Positions 44,211-57,092 of a DNA stretch of 64,000 bases are shown piece by piece (position 1 is the stretch's first letter; every line of letters begins with the position of its first letter). The stretch is from Muscardinus avellanarius (taxonomy: Eukaryota; Chordata; Mammalia; Rodentia; Gliridae), in contig OY726557.1 in NCBI GenBank assembly GCA_963383645.1, forward strand, positions 153,987,701 through 154,051,700, written 5' to 3'. The position numbers were made by a program, and so were the translations under genes. The notes beneath the pieces were generated by a model, which saw only the letters and a list, made by a program, of their open reading frames with translations, did not search any database and was not told the DNA's origin.

Positions 44211-45113
44211 ACTAACATAAAAATTACTACAATTGGTCAGTATTTCACTTATATTGTTATTCTGAGTAAATTCTGTGGCAGTTTATTTTCTCATCTTATA
44301 AATAAATCCCTTTCAGGTGTTCTATAATTGAAAAATAGAATAACAGTTTTAACAGTTCCACTTTCCATGATGAAAACATTAATAAAATATTAATTAGATA
44401 TGCTGTTTTATTCTGTGTGCTTTGTTTTATGTGTTTTCTAAAGTAAATACTTAAACAGAAAATTCATTTTCTATTAATGTTTCATATCATTTTAGCAAGT
44501 ACTTAATTGTTCCCCATTTAGAATTCACAAATCTGATTAAATTAAATTTTTTAGCCCAAGGTAAAAATTAACTTTATCGTAATGTAAGACTATTTTGTTA
44601 TACAACTTAAGTCATTTAAGAAATATAGAATATAAAAGTAAGTGCACTCCTTTTTTGTTAATGTACTCATACACCCATTCATCTAGCAAATACTTATCAG
44701 ATTACAAACAGTTCTACATGCTGATGACATGATGGTATGGAATGCCAAGGAAGACAGAAACAATTTTTCGCCTCATGAAGCCTCTAGTCTAGAGGGGTAT
44801 GTTGATAACAAGACAGATTATCAGCTTAATGACACAGAAGAAGGCATCAAATTATGGTCATTAGGTTGAATATGGAAATGTACTCTGTGCATGGTCTGTT
44901 TCTTAGATACAATTACTACTCTGGATAGAATAAACTATCATGGTACTGATGCAATTTTGCAGACTGAATCTAGAATTAATAGTATTATAACATTAACAGT
45001 ATATCATTTCTTCTTGAACATATGAATGACATTTGAATGCCTAACATTAAGAATGCTAGAGAGACTTTCTGCCTCAAATTCCTATTGCATTTTCTTTTTA
45101 AAATATACTTTTA
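44211..45113. other. unique DNA; possible ancient repeat at 44670-44840
   Basis: 44670-44840 shows a faint match to an old mammal-wide repeat (ATTCATCTAGCAAATACTTATC, then CCTCTAGTCTAGAGGGG). It cannot be assigned to a family. Confidence 0.3.
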
Positions 45114-45293
45114 GACTGGGTGTGGTGTTGCACGTTTGTAATCCCCACACTTGGGAGGCAGAGACAGGAGGATCACACAGGTTCGAAGCCAGCCAAGCTG
45201 GCTTAAGAGACCCTGTTTCCAAAAAAATAAAAAAGTATAAAATAGGTCTGGAAGTGTAGTCCGGAGGTAGAAGGGGTTCCAGGAACCCCACTA

Positions 45294-45297
<4 letters not shown>
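45114..45297 (+). repeat. dimeric SINE, palindrome subgroup
   Basis: Left half with CACAGGTTCGAAGCCAGCC. The right half has the perfect palindrome GGGGTTCCAGGAACCCC (45274-45290). Confidence 0.95.
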
Positions 45298-45337
<40 letters not shown>

Positions 45338-45362
45338 TATATATATATATATATATATATAT
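45298..45362. repeat. (CA)n(TA)n microsatellite
   Basis: A CA run then a TA run, following the SINE tail and ending at an L1 3' end. Confidence 0.95.
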
Positions 45363-45545
45363 GCTTTTATCGATTCACTGTACTCTACATCATACCATAG
45401 TCCAAAGTGATGGTGACATACAGGCACACACCTCTTGGTAAGCTCCCCCTGGATCCCTCTCCACTTTCTACTCTTCCCAATTAATGTTATTTAAGTTGGT
45501 ATTTATAATTTCACATATGTACATGTCGGTGGAAATGTTTCCTTC
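45363..45545 (-). repeat. L1 3' UTR, third lineage
   Basis: TTTTATCGATTCACTGTACT, CCCCTGGATCCCTCTCC and TTAAGTTGGTATTTATAA correspond to the copy at 62255-62420, in reverse. Confidence 0.7.
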
Positions 45546-46049
45546 ATTAATTTTATCTTCCTCCCATTTTTTAAATTCAAAACATTTTTATCAGTAGAGA
45601 AAAAACTTGTTTGGAAAAAATGAAAATCAGTTTTGATAGATCTGAAGAGACACCATATTTTATAAGTATTTATGCTCTGGAAAAAAGACAGACACAAATG
45701 AATCACAATGTTACCCTGATGGTAGCGAGGATAATTCAAAGAGATCAAAGATAGTTTGTTCCTGAAAGTCTTATAGTTAAATCTCTACTGAGAATCCATA
45801 TTGTAAGAAGATGATAGAAAAAATAATTTGAAACCTCACACAGTCTTGAGCTGGCCCAAGCTCTCCCTTGAACATGTATCTTAATTTTTGCTTAATAAAC
45901 CTGTTTTTTGTCTCTTGAAAAAATTAAAAATAATTTGATTCACAATTTATCTGAATCAGAATAATGGGAGAGAATATCTTATTTCCAAAGAAAGATTGAA
46001 AACTATATATATTAATTTTGATGGACTTTAAAAGAATATATACTGTAAA
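45546..46049. other. unique DNA with an LTR-like polyadenylation patch
   Basis: 45850-45925 (CTCTCCCTTGAACATGTATC, GCTTAATAAACCTGTTTTTT) resembles the 3' part of a retroviral LTR with an AATAAA signal. No partner sequence or LTR edges were found. Confidence 0.25.
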
Positions 46050-46200
46050 TTTAGTATGGTGACTCATGCCTGTAATCCTAGTCCTTGGGACAGGTGAGAC
46101 AGGAGCATCACAGGTTCAAGGTCAGTACACCCTAATTTAGTTAAGTCTCTGTTTTAAGATAAATTATTTGGGAAAAATAGAATGCCTCTCTATGTTTAAT
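46050..46200 (+). repeat. dimeric SINE, diverged and shortened
   Basis: GTATGGTGACTCATGCCTGT is the left half. The right half is reduced to ATAGAATGCCTCTCTATGTT. Confidence 0.7.
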
Positions 46201-46207
46201 TCCCTGT

Positions 46208-46208
46208 G

Positions 46209-46246
<38 letters not shown>
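46208..46246. repeat. (GT)n microsatellite
   Basis: A long GT run after the SINE. Confidence 0.95.
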
Positions 46247-46248
<2 letters not shown>

Positions 46249-46409
46249 TGTATTCTTTCTATATTCTTTCTCTATATATACAGATCATATATTTCCTATA
46301 ATTTGTTAATTACTTTAAATAACTTGATTGTATCTTTAAATTACTTGCATATATTACTTAATACATTTTTTTAAATAGAGCATAGTTCACTTGGATGAAA
46401 TATAGCTTT

Positions 46410-46475
46410 TTGGTCAGGCACTGGCCCAGTGTGTGTGAGCCCCTGAGTTCTATGAACAGCACTGCAAAAGAAATA
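46410..46475 (+). repeat. possible ID/tRNA-type SINE fragment
   Basis: GGTCAGGCACTGGCCCAGTG and GAGCCCCTGAGTTCTATGAA resemble a diverged ID-like unit. Confidence 0.35.
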
Positions 46476-47379
46476 TGTGTGTGTACGTGATACAACCACA
46501 TTCATACAAAAGGAATGGTAGCTCAGTTGGAGGCTTGGAGAAGGGGTAAAATGACTACAGAATGCTACAGCAGAGGATTGCCAAGTAAATGAGATCGAAA
46601 GGTTCCTGAAGTCTAACCTTTACAAGTTCTGTGATGCTGGTTCCTAAGATTCAGATATTTATTTTCTTTGCATTTCTTTCTAGGCAGATATCTTAATATT
46701 TTAGAAGAGAATGATAGCCATTAACCAATTCATCAAATGGAGTCATCTATGAAAATTAAATTGGGCAATCTATATATAATTTTTAAGGGATTGTTTTGCT
46801 CTAAGAGACATAATCTTTATGAAAAATAATCTTCCTGTAGAAGTTTATAATGTATTACTTCTGTGATACCTCTATATTTATCTCATCATATTATAATATC
46901 ATCATATTATATTTCAAATACCATATTCTTTTAGATAGATCAAAAGAAGTTATACTAAGTGGAAATTGATTCAATGCCTTTGTTATGTGAAGGTATTGCT
47001 ACAGAAGTTGGAAGACCTCTATTTTGTCAATGATTAAGAAAATTCTTTCTTTCCTACAAACTCACATGGAAAGATTTTCTTTTGTCTGCAAATATATAAG
47101 AATGTTTAGGAGGGAAAAAAATCTTCTATAAACAATTTAGTGTTGAATACTGAGTGACAAAAAGATCAAGACTACTTAGTACACTAACATTCAAAACATA
47201 TTTTCAACATTTTTTTTACTTTTCTTCCCGACAATGAATAAAACAGAAATATTCATTAATATTTATAGATTATATCATTTCAAAATATTTCTGAAAGTGA
47301 TTAAATATAGAATAAATATAACATGGGAGATAAACATTAATCTGTTTTAAAAAATAAAGAGAAATAGGTTTAACAAAGG
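46476..47379. other. unique AT-rich DNA, nothing recognised
   Basis: No gene or repeat was recognised. Confidence 0.4.
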
Positions 47380-47720
47380 CTGCTTCACTTATCTCTAACA
47401 AAGAGCGAAATAAGACCAAAACACCAGGCAGCTCTCTAGTGCCCACCATTATGGCCATGTTTTGGCACATCGACAGGATGATTAACTTTGACAGGTTAAA
47501 TTAACACAAACATAAAACAGAGGAAATCTATCCTTGCTTGTCTCCCTGCCAGGAAATACAAGCCTGCAATTGCTGTGATCTACCTCTTCGGCATGAAACC
47601 AACCAAATGCTAACATCAAGAGATTGATTTTGAAGAGCAAGACTTTACTGTGATTTTAGGGTCATTAGAGATTAGCATCCTTTTCCCAAAAGAGCTTTCT
47701 CATAGATTCTATCCAGGTAA
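47380..47720. other. unique sequence, candidate conserved noncoding DNA
   Basis: Base-balanced and repeat-free, with TTGACAGGTTAAATTAAC (an ATTAA/TGACAG meis-type mix) and GGTCATTAGAGATTAGCATC. The evidence is weak. Confidence 0.3.
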
Positions 47721-48265
47721 GATGTAGGTACAAGCAAATGTCATGTCCTATCTAAACATGTGCTTTAAAGGAAATTAGGCAATCAAGAGACCAATGTTGT
47801 CAAAGGATTTTTATCCACAGTTTTAAGGGAAAAAATGAGTACAATTAAGTATACATTTGTTCAAATATATTTGAACCATGTTAACCTAATCGTTCCTAAT
47901 TACACAGACTACAAGAGGAAAAGTTTAGTTTTCCACAAAAAAGGTGCTATAGCTTCTCTCTCCTCTACCTAAAATTAAAGAAATCTATATTTCAGAGTTA
48001 TCATTTCAAGAGGTATTAAATACTGCTTTAAGTTTGTTAAAATCTTTAATCATTAACTTTTTGTTTACCTTTATAATTTTAATTATGTAGTCTCATTAAG
48101 TTGATTTTAGTTTTTGAAAATGATTAAAATATTTTAGAGATGTTTATTTCCGTGTTCTGGGTATTTTTTTTATATTCTGCAACTTCTTGATTCTACTTTT
48201 TCATCTGAGACGTTGGTTGCTAGGTACTTTTAATTTTAGTTGCTACTTTTACTCTGGGTTCCATA
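47721..48265. other. unique AT-rich DNA, nothing recognised
   Basis: No gene or repeat was recognised. Confidence 0.4.
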
Positions 48266-48400
48266 TTCTATACTAAACATATGATATCCATTATTTCTTT
48301 AAGCTACATACTAACTCTTATTTGAATAATTTGCACATAAGAGATATTAAGTAACTTATCTAAAACCAAATATTAGAGTAAGGATTTAAATTGTGGATTA
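48266..48400 (-). repeat. MIR relic, probable
   Basis: AAGAGATATTAAGTAACTTATC, AAAACCAAATATTAG and GTAAGGATTTAAATT keep the order of the reverse MIR core and tRNA-side sequence. Confidence 0.45.
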
Positions 48401-48649
48401 CTGGAACTTCTTGAATATACAAGAAATAGATCTGATTTGTGTATACCCATGCTCTTGGTTCAATTTGCTTCATAAAACATTAGACTCAGTAGTGTGCATG
48501 TGCATGTGTATGAAAAAGAGAAGAAAGACATCTGATGCTGGCTTAAGTAACAGAGATAAATAAAAGGCCACCATTGAGGTACCTCAAACTCAGCAGAATC
48601 CATATACTTTAATGTATTCATGCATTAGCATGTTAAACAAATAGAATTC

Positions 48650-48930
48650 AATAAAATGGATGCTAATCCATTTATTACTGTTTTTCAATGATTTTATGGG
48701 CAGCTGATGTTGGGTTTCAGTCCTTTCATCAAAAAAAAAAGGTGGAAACTATTTAGATGTTTAATTGTTGGGGTTGGAAATAGATTTGCTTTTATCAGAT
48801 CAATAGCACTTTCACTAAGTATCAATTAAAGTGAAAAAATACATCTGTTGACTGTATGAAGGGTTTAATTAAATTCCATTCTCTTGTTTTCATAATAAAG
48901 GAGAAGGACCAGTGTTTGTTATATTTTAAA
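48650..48930. other. unique sequence, candidate conserved noncoding DNA
   Basis: Repeat-free, with several AT-core words (TGCTAATCCATTTATTAC, GGGTTTAATTAAATTCC) and an A10 run. Evidence for function is texture only. Confidence 0.25.
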
Positions 48931-50109
48931 ACTGCACATAGATTGTAAATGATAAACTCAAAATATGTTATTATAAAAATAGAAATTTACATAAAGGCAC
49001 AAACTATAAAGTGTTACTTTTTCCTACTGTATATAATTTTAAGTATACTTCCAATGTTTTTTTCATTTCTCTTAAGATATAATAAAATGAAGTGATTGAT
49101 TTTATTGCTATCACTACGTGAAAATTTGGATTATCTATGAAACCCTTAGCAATGGGGATTACCTTATATCCACATTGTGGATGTGCCTTATATCAAGTCT
49201 CAATTCACTCTGCAGGATGGTCTTCAATTCTCATCTAGATGGATTTTTGTTTTCAGTGTCATTTCTCTCCATTCTTTTCTAATTGAGAGATCCTAGGATT
49301 TATGTCTTAGTCATTATTCTCCACCCATTTTTAGAGCCTTCTTTTCTTTGCTCCTTACACAATGTATCTCATTTTTCCTTAGTATCAAATACAAAACTAT
49401 AAAATATGTCCTTCTTTCACAGTTACAAATGTTCCACATTGAACTAAGTGCAATTCCATGGAAACAGTTTGGCTCTTATTTTTATTCTTATTTCCAGTTG
49501 CCATATTGCTCTGTCCCTCTGCTGAAAATGGTTTCTCCCATTACCTTGTCTGATATTCACTTGCCAAAAAACATTTCTGACTATACTTTTTTTTTCTCAA
49601 CTTTTTTTTAATGCTTCTACTACTTTCATCCTTCTCTGGCAAACTTTAGTCATTTATTTGCCATTCTACTAGTGTTTTATACACTTAAATCACAAAATGT
49701 CATGCTGCATTTTTATGAACTGTTTATACATTTTTCTATCACTGAAATTCAAACTCAACAATTTAGCAATAAGATTATATTCACCTTTCTCTAACTGATG
49801 TTGAACTAAGAACTTAGTATTTTAAGTACACAGTAGATGCTCAATAGTAACTTATTTAATTAATGAGATTTTTATGAGTATAGCCTACTTAATTCAATGA
49901 GGTAATAAACTGCATTATGGGAAGACAAAGCAGAAATTATCACTGTCATATTAATAAATGATTTGTTTTCCAAGATACAAGTATTTGAATTTGAATATGA
50001 GTGAGCTAGAATGAAGCAAGATAATAAGGTTCCACCTAAAATGCTGAAAATAACAATTCAAAATCAAGCAACAATTTATTTTAAATATTAGGGAGGGAAA
50101 GTTCTTCAA
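48931..50109. other. unique DNA; possible MIR/L2 end at 49800-49860
   Basis: CACAGTAGATGCTCAATAGTAA resembles the 3' end of MIR or L2. The frame 49348-49611 (+) has no known domain. Confidence 0.3.
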
Positions 50110-50420
50110 ACAAGTCACCAAATATTTCAACCTTCATTCTGCAAGCTCCAATGACTGTCATCATTTTGCCTAGAGCTTCAATAATGCCGTTTTCTGTTGT
50201 GTCGTCTTTCCAGGTTTTATTTTCCTTAGGCTACTTTATGCATGAAGCCAAGTAATTAGAGTGTCAAATAATAGGGCGACAATTCCAAATTAACTTGCAA
50301 TATTATCACCCTGTTGCTAGTGGCAAAAGCAATGATAATAATGATAAATCTATACTGCCCCTTGTTAACCACCCACTAAAATAAATGATTCAGTGAAAAT
50401 CAACTTTGGACTCATTTCTA
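50110..50420. other. unique sequence, candidate conserved noncoding DNA
   Basis: Base-balanced and repeat-free. Words include GAAGCCAAGTAATTAGAGTG and CCAAATTAACTTGCAATATT. There is no plausible exon. Confidence 0.3.
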
Positions 50421-50689
50421 CAATATGTGCCATTTTTCTACTTTTAATAGAATAGCATGAAAGAAAAGCTATTTTCCTCAAGCATTACTCTGACTACAAA
50501 TATTCTTCATACACCTTATTCATCCATGTATGACCTTTAAATTAATATTTTTATGTTAAATTTGTATGAAAATGACAAAGTTAGTGTACCACTTCAATAT
50601 ACTGAGAACACTCTAGGCATAGTGAGGCTCATTACATACATTTGTTCAGTAGAATTTGCTCCCTTTATTTTAGTATCTAAAGTTAACAT

Positions 50690-50830
50690 TCTTCTATTTT
50701 TTTATTGGCACATTATACAAGATGGTAGAGGCATACATGCATGCATAACTCATTTAGCTCTTCCCCAAATCCCACCCCATTTCTTCTCTCTCCCCCTGAG
50801 TGTTTGGCTTACTGATTAACTTTGATAATG
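50690..50830 (-). repeat. short L1 3' end
   Basis: TTTTTTTATTGGCACATTAT, then CTCATTTAGCTCTTCCCC, reverse 3' UTR of the ACCAATAAAA lineage, with a small internal loss. Confidence 0.8.
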
Positions 50831-51929
50831 AATAACATACTACTTAACTAGTAATATTACTCCCCCAGGCTTGTTAAAATTTAATGTTAAAATATAGGTT
50901 AGGGCCATCTTGGAAAGCTCTCATAGGTCTGGTAGATTTTGGAACTCAGTGATTCTCAGAGATCAATGCCAGCAAAGAAACAGCAGAATATCCATGAGCC
51001 ACTAATTGCTCAAAACTGTCATCAGAAGCAATCACATTCCTCTTTCCATGATTGATTAGCTCAAGAATGAGACTTTTCAAACTATCCAGCCAAATTGCCC
51101 AACAACCTCCTATACTACAGCTGAAATCAGACTGAGAAACAGCAGAATTCTTTCTGAAGAAATCTGAGTAGCAACAACCCATTTCATCCAGACCATAGTG
51201 AATCAACAGAAAAACCAGGCAAACCAACAAGCAAACTTCTGTGGCAGCAGGAACTGAACTGTTTTTTTTAAATTTTTTTTAATTTTTTCTTCTTCAGGGA
51301 TCTAAGAGGCACATGTCAGAACCAGTTTGTTCCTGGTAAGCAAGCTTGCCAGTGACTGACAGTGCTGTATGTGATCACAGCCAACAGATTAGTGATGGTG
51401 TCCCTGGGCCATCAAAGCTCAGCAAGCTGAGCTATAAGTTCATAAGAGAGTAATTTCTGTTCCTGTTGAACATGTATCCACTGATCACAGAAGCCAGAGA
51501 ACAGCACTCTGCAAACCCTCACAGGTTCACAACCAGCAGATAAGCAGTGCTATCTGTAGGATATTAAATACAAACCAGTAGGTTAAAGGGTCTGAAAGAA
51601 GCACCATAGTCTCTGGCACTGCGGAGTTACAGCCATTCAGCTAGTATTGTTTTCCTGCTCTAAGAACAATTTCTTTTCAAGACGTTTCTTGTGACAAACT
51701 CAAAAGTATAATTACAAAAGACAGATTTGTTGAGGCAAATATATAACAGCATAGGTTTTATTATAAGATAACAAAAATTGATATAGGTCTCTGACACAAA
51801 AAGGAAGATGATGCTAAGACAATAGAAATATGAATCTGAGAATTCTAAAAACATGTGAATGAAGAAAAAGGAGAAAGCAATAAACTTCCACAAATAAACA
51901 ACCAAGATGTATCACCAATACCAAGCTGC

Positions 51930-52900
<971 letters not shown>

Positions 52901-52989
52901 CTCAGGCATCTCAAAAATTAATAATATAAAAATAACATTATATAAAACAGAAAATATAACCCAAAATGACAGAAAACAAAAAAAATCAC

Positions 52990-54082
52990 CTCTAAATAAT
53001 ATCATTAAATGTCAAAGGTCTAAACTCTCTAATTAAATGGCATAGACTGGCAATGTGGATCAAATCACACAATCCAACTATAAATTCATTGCAAGAAACT
53101 CATGTTACAGACAAATATATCCATAGGCTAATGGTGAAATGATAGAAAAAAATCTACCTTGCAAGTGGAGACAGTAAACAAACAGGGATAGCAGCACTTA
53201 TATTCAACAATGCAAATATTAAGCTAAAACTTAAAGAAGACCCAAATCAGGTCACTTCATACTAATAAAAGTAGCAATCCAAAACAAAGATGTAATGATA
53301 GTAAAGATTTATACCCCAAATGCAGACATACCCATTTTTATAAAAACAAACTCTTTGGAACATAAGGCCTCAAATAGACCCAGATACAATAATATTTGGA
53401 TTCTTCACTAACACCATTACACTGATCTGTCAAGCAAAAGAAAAGTGAAGACTCTTCAGAGATAAAGAATACTATAAAATAAATGGACTTAATTAACATA
53501 AAGTATATTTCAACCAACATAAACTGACTACACATTCTTCTCTGCTTTTAATGAAACCTTCTCCAAAATAGACTATATTCTGGGCCACAAAGCAAGTACC
53601 AGAAATTTTTAAAAAAATATTAATTACTTTATGGTTTTAGACAATAGATGTAGAAATCAACAATACAAATATAAAAAATTATATAAATATTTGAAGACTG
53701 AATGATACAATTTTTTAATGAGGACTAGATTATAGAAGAACTAAGAGGGAAATTAAAAAAAATTTTAGAATTAAATGAAAACATACACATGATATACCAA
53801 AGTCTATGGGACACTTTGAAAGCAATCTGAAGATTAAAATTTATAACAGTGAGTGCTCATGCTCACATAAAAATAATAGAAGGTAATCAAATAAACAATC
53901 TAATGATACACCTCAAGTCATTGAAAAACAGAAATAGATTAATCCCAAAGCCAATAGAAGGCAGAGGATAATTAAAATCAGAAAAGAAGTTAATAAAAAA
54001 GAAATGAAAATGCAGATCAATAACATTAAAATCTGGTTTTCTTAAAAAACTAACAAGTCAAACTCTCTGCCAACCTAAATAA

Positions 54083-54151
<69 letters not shown>

Positions 54152-54685
54152 CAGCCCAAATTATTAAAGTAAAAATGAAAAAATGAAGCATCAACATAGA
54201 TAGAGACATTAGGGAAATTCAGAGGATTATCAGAAACTGTTTCAAAAATTTATATGTCAATAAACTGGAAAACATAAAATAAGTTGATAGATTTCTAGAC
54301 ACAAAAACCTATCCAAATTGAACCAAGAAGATTAAAAACAAAACAAAATTGGTCAATAGCAAGTAAAGAGATAGAAACAATAATAAAATGTTTTTATCAG
54401 ATAAAATCCTAGGCCCAGATAAATTTTCATCTGAATAATAAAAATAACTTTTGCAAAAGAATTAAATCCAATAATTTACAAGTTACTCTGTGAAATTAAA
54501 AGATGAAATTCTTCCAAATTTATTCTATTATGTCAATATCACCCTAATATCAAAACTTAAGTGCCCTAATTAAAAGTAAATTAGAGACAAATATTCATGA
54601 ACATAGAGGTAGAAATTATAAATACTAAAAATATGCATTCAAACCCATATCAAAATAAAAATGAATACATGACAAAGTCAGCTTC
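52990..54685 (+). pseudogene. L1 ORF2 relic, endonuclease and start of RT
   Basis: The plus strand, read across stops, gives the endonuclease start (NVNGLNS then SLQETH near 53075-53100, the conserved catalytic glutamate region) and later endonuclease segments to ~53620. ORF2 linker sequence follows, and the RT start lies near 54405 (ILGPDK). An AG microsatellite sits at 54084-54150. The frame ends where a reverse SINE has inserted. Confidence 0.8.
54084..54150. repeat. (AG)n microsatellite
   Basis: A long, nearly pure AG run within the L1 ORF2 relic. Confidence 0.95.
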
Positions 54686-54825
54686 ATTTTTTTATTTTGA
54701 AACACAGTCTTGCTAAATTTCTATTGGTCTTACTAAGATGATAAATCTGGCCTTAAAGTTATGACCCTCCTGCCACAGATTCCAAAGTACTGGTATTACA
54801 GGCATATACCACCATGCCTGGCTAC
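54686..54825 (-). repeat. SINE B1-like half, reverse
   Basis: TTTTTTATTTTGAAACACAG, CAAAGTACTGGTATTACAGG and CACCATGCCTGGCT. The right half is missing. Confidence 0.8.
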
Positions 54826-55467
54826 TGTGCACATTTTAGAGGTAAAATTTCCTCAACTATATGGCATCACTGAACAAAGTTCACCATCTTCAAGTTGCAT
54901 CATTGAGAAATATGATGTTTTGTTTCTATTATTTTACTTATGTTTTTAGAATGTGTTCTCTTCTAGGCTTCCAGTGAATAATTAACCTCAAATACAATGA
55001 TTTCCAAAAGTATTTATTCAATTATCATTATTCCAGTGTCAAAAAATGGTATATTTTATTTAAATATAGTATGGATATTTTTTCTTACAATGTTATATAC
55101 TTGGAAAAAAGTCAATATCAAGATATCAGCAAAATACTAACAAAATAATAAACAAACCATCAAATAAAAGACAAATACGTATTGATTGAATGAGTTAGCT
55201 TATTATGTGAACCTCAAATATGCACAGTATTTTTGCTTTGATTAATTACTAAATACTATTTGACTGCTTAGATTTTCCTTGAGTGAAATAACTTTCCCTT
55301 TTTTCTTCTTTTCCCTAAAGCAAGATCTTTATCACTGTACAACTTCCATAAGATGTTTATAGTATAATGCATATTCATCATAATCAGAATAAATTTTCTT
55401 GAAAAATTAATTATATAAAAATAATTTTTCACAAGATATTGGTGTGTGTCACATTCAACATGGTTAT

Positions 55468-55516
<49 letters not shown>

Positions 55517-56285
55517 CCTTAAACTTTGTTTTTTATATATAAGATCTGAAAACAATAAAGTTCAATTGGAAGACACAATCATTGATCACTAAACATTATG
55601 GAATAGTTTAAAATTTGTATTTTTCTCCTCTTGGTAAAAATAAAGGTATATTGCATAAAAGTTAACATAGAAAAAATAATTTAGAATACATAAAACTACC
55701 TAATTTATTTGTCTATAACTAACTTTAAGTCCCAAGTTTCTGAAATTCAAATGATTATTATTAGATTTCAAAGACTTAATGAAATTTTTTCTTTAACTTA
55801 ATGCATCGTATTTAGGATTCTATAGCTGGTATACTCTATGAAATAAAAACCAGGGCTCTCAATGAAGCCTATTTTCATGTGGGGAAAGAAAAAAAATATT
55901 AAAAGGATATATCCATTTTTACTTGTTTTCTCAATTTTTGTCATCTAAACAAGTGTTTATTTAGAGTCAAATGTAAAATAGTTTTGTGGGAGATTTCATA
56001 GAAACCCAAGATATAGAAGCAAATTTTACCCTCAACTAGCTCATAATCTACAATACAATGCAATAACCATTAAATATATTAACAGAATTCAACTGAACAA
56101 TTTTAAATAACAAACTAAATTAAAACAAGATAAAACATGGCTCTCAACAAAATTTCAAGAAATTTATGTAAATTTCACTTAATATTTATGTTACTGTAAC
56201 TCATATGTATATAGAAAAATATAAGATGCAAAAGTGAAAAAATAAACTATCGTAAGCAATAAATGATCTTTGTGTCCAAAAGACA
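54826..56285. other. non-L1 DNA inside an L1 relic
   Basis: 1.46 kb that matches neither L1 nor any SINE here, splitting the reverse transcriptase region. An AT run lies at 55470-55513. Its nature is unknown. No terminal repeats or gene were recognised. Confidence 0.5.
55470..55513. repeat. (AT)n microsatellite
   Basis: An uninterrupted AT run. The minus frame 55268-55555 reads through it and is not a gene. Confidence 0.95.
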
Positions 56286-56744
56286 AGAAAGCTAGTTATG
56301 TCAAATGATCATTTTAATAGACAATGAAAAAGCATTTGACAAAATTCAACACCCATTTATTTTAAAAGCACTGCAAATAATTGAAATAGAAGGAACATAC
56401 CTCAACATAATAAAGGCAATATACAATAGGCCTACAGCCAACTTTATATTAAACAAAGAAAAACTGCAAGAATTCCCCCTAAAAACAGGAACAAGAATAT
56501 CCATTGCCACCACTTCTTTTAAATATATTACTCAAGACTCCTGCCAGAGTAATAAGAAAAGGAAATCAAAGGAGTACAAATAAGAAAAGAAGAGTCAAAA
56601 CTATCACTATTTGCAGATGACATGATACTATACTTAGAATTTCAAACAATCTCAAACCTAAGGCTTATAGAACTAATCAATAAACTTAGCAAACTGTCTG
56701 GATACAAAAATCAATCTTAAAAAAAAAGCAAACAGAAAGTGATA
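56286..56744 (+). pseudogene. L1 ORF2 relic, reverse transcriptase core
   Basis: Frame 56305-56583 reads the RT palm ([18 protein letters not shown], then [15 protein letters not shown], a worn form of the conserved GTRQGCPLSP block). The catalytic FADD box is visible at about 56609-56620 (TTTGCAGATGAC), in another frame after a shift. About 100 bases of ORF2 are missing between this piece and the one ending at 54685. Confidence 0.85.
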
Positions 56745-57092
56745 TTAGCCAAGCACAGAAAGAGAAGGGACATATGTTTTCTCAAATATGTTCAAGCAAG
56801 GGAGTATTAGGGATACCAAAGGGTCTCCAGCTGATGGAGAGAAAATCTCAGCGGAACCAGAAATGAGGGGTAGGGGAGGAAGAAGGCTGAGGTTAATTAA
56901 TGGAAAAACTAAATTCAAATATGTACATACATGTGAATATAACATAGTTAACCTGGGGACACTCGGTATTGGGAAGGATGGAAAAGGGGATATAGCGGGA
57001 GTGAGGGGGAGAAAGGAACCAAATACTGTGCAAATACATGCCATTTTCAACATGATCCATATTATAATGTAAGAGCAATAAAATAAAATAAA
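56745..57092 (+). repeat. younger L1 3' end nested in the old L1
   Basis: AAGCACAGAAAGAGAAGGGA begins the end of ORF2. The 3' UTR matches the lineage of 11889-12727 (GGGATACCAAAGGGTCTCC) and closes with GCAATAAAATAAAATAA. AACAGAA on each side may be its duplication. The frames 56745-57155 (-) and 56788-57072 (+) over it are not genes. Confidence 0.85.

Noticed and set aside
45850..45925. LTR-like polyadenylation patch with AATAAA
   Set aside because: No LTR edges, partner LTR or internal sequence could be found, so it is only noted in the gap entry.
50946..51230. 94-codon minus frame in base-balanced DNA
   Set aside because: It lies antisense in what looks like the leader of a decayed L1, and no domain is seen.
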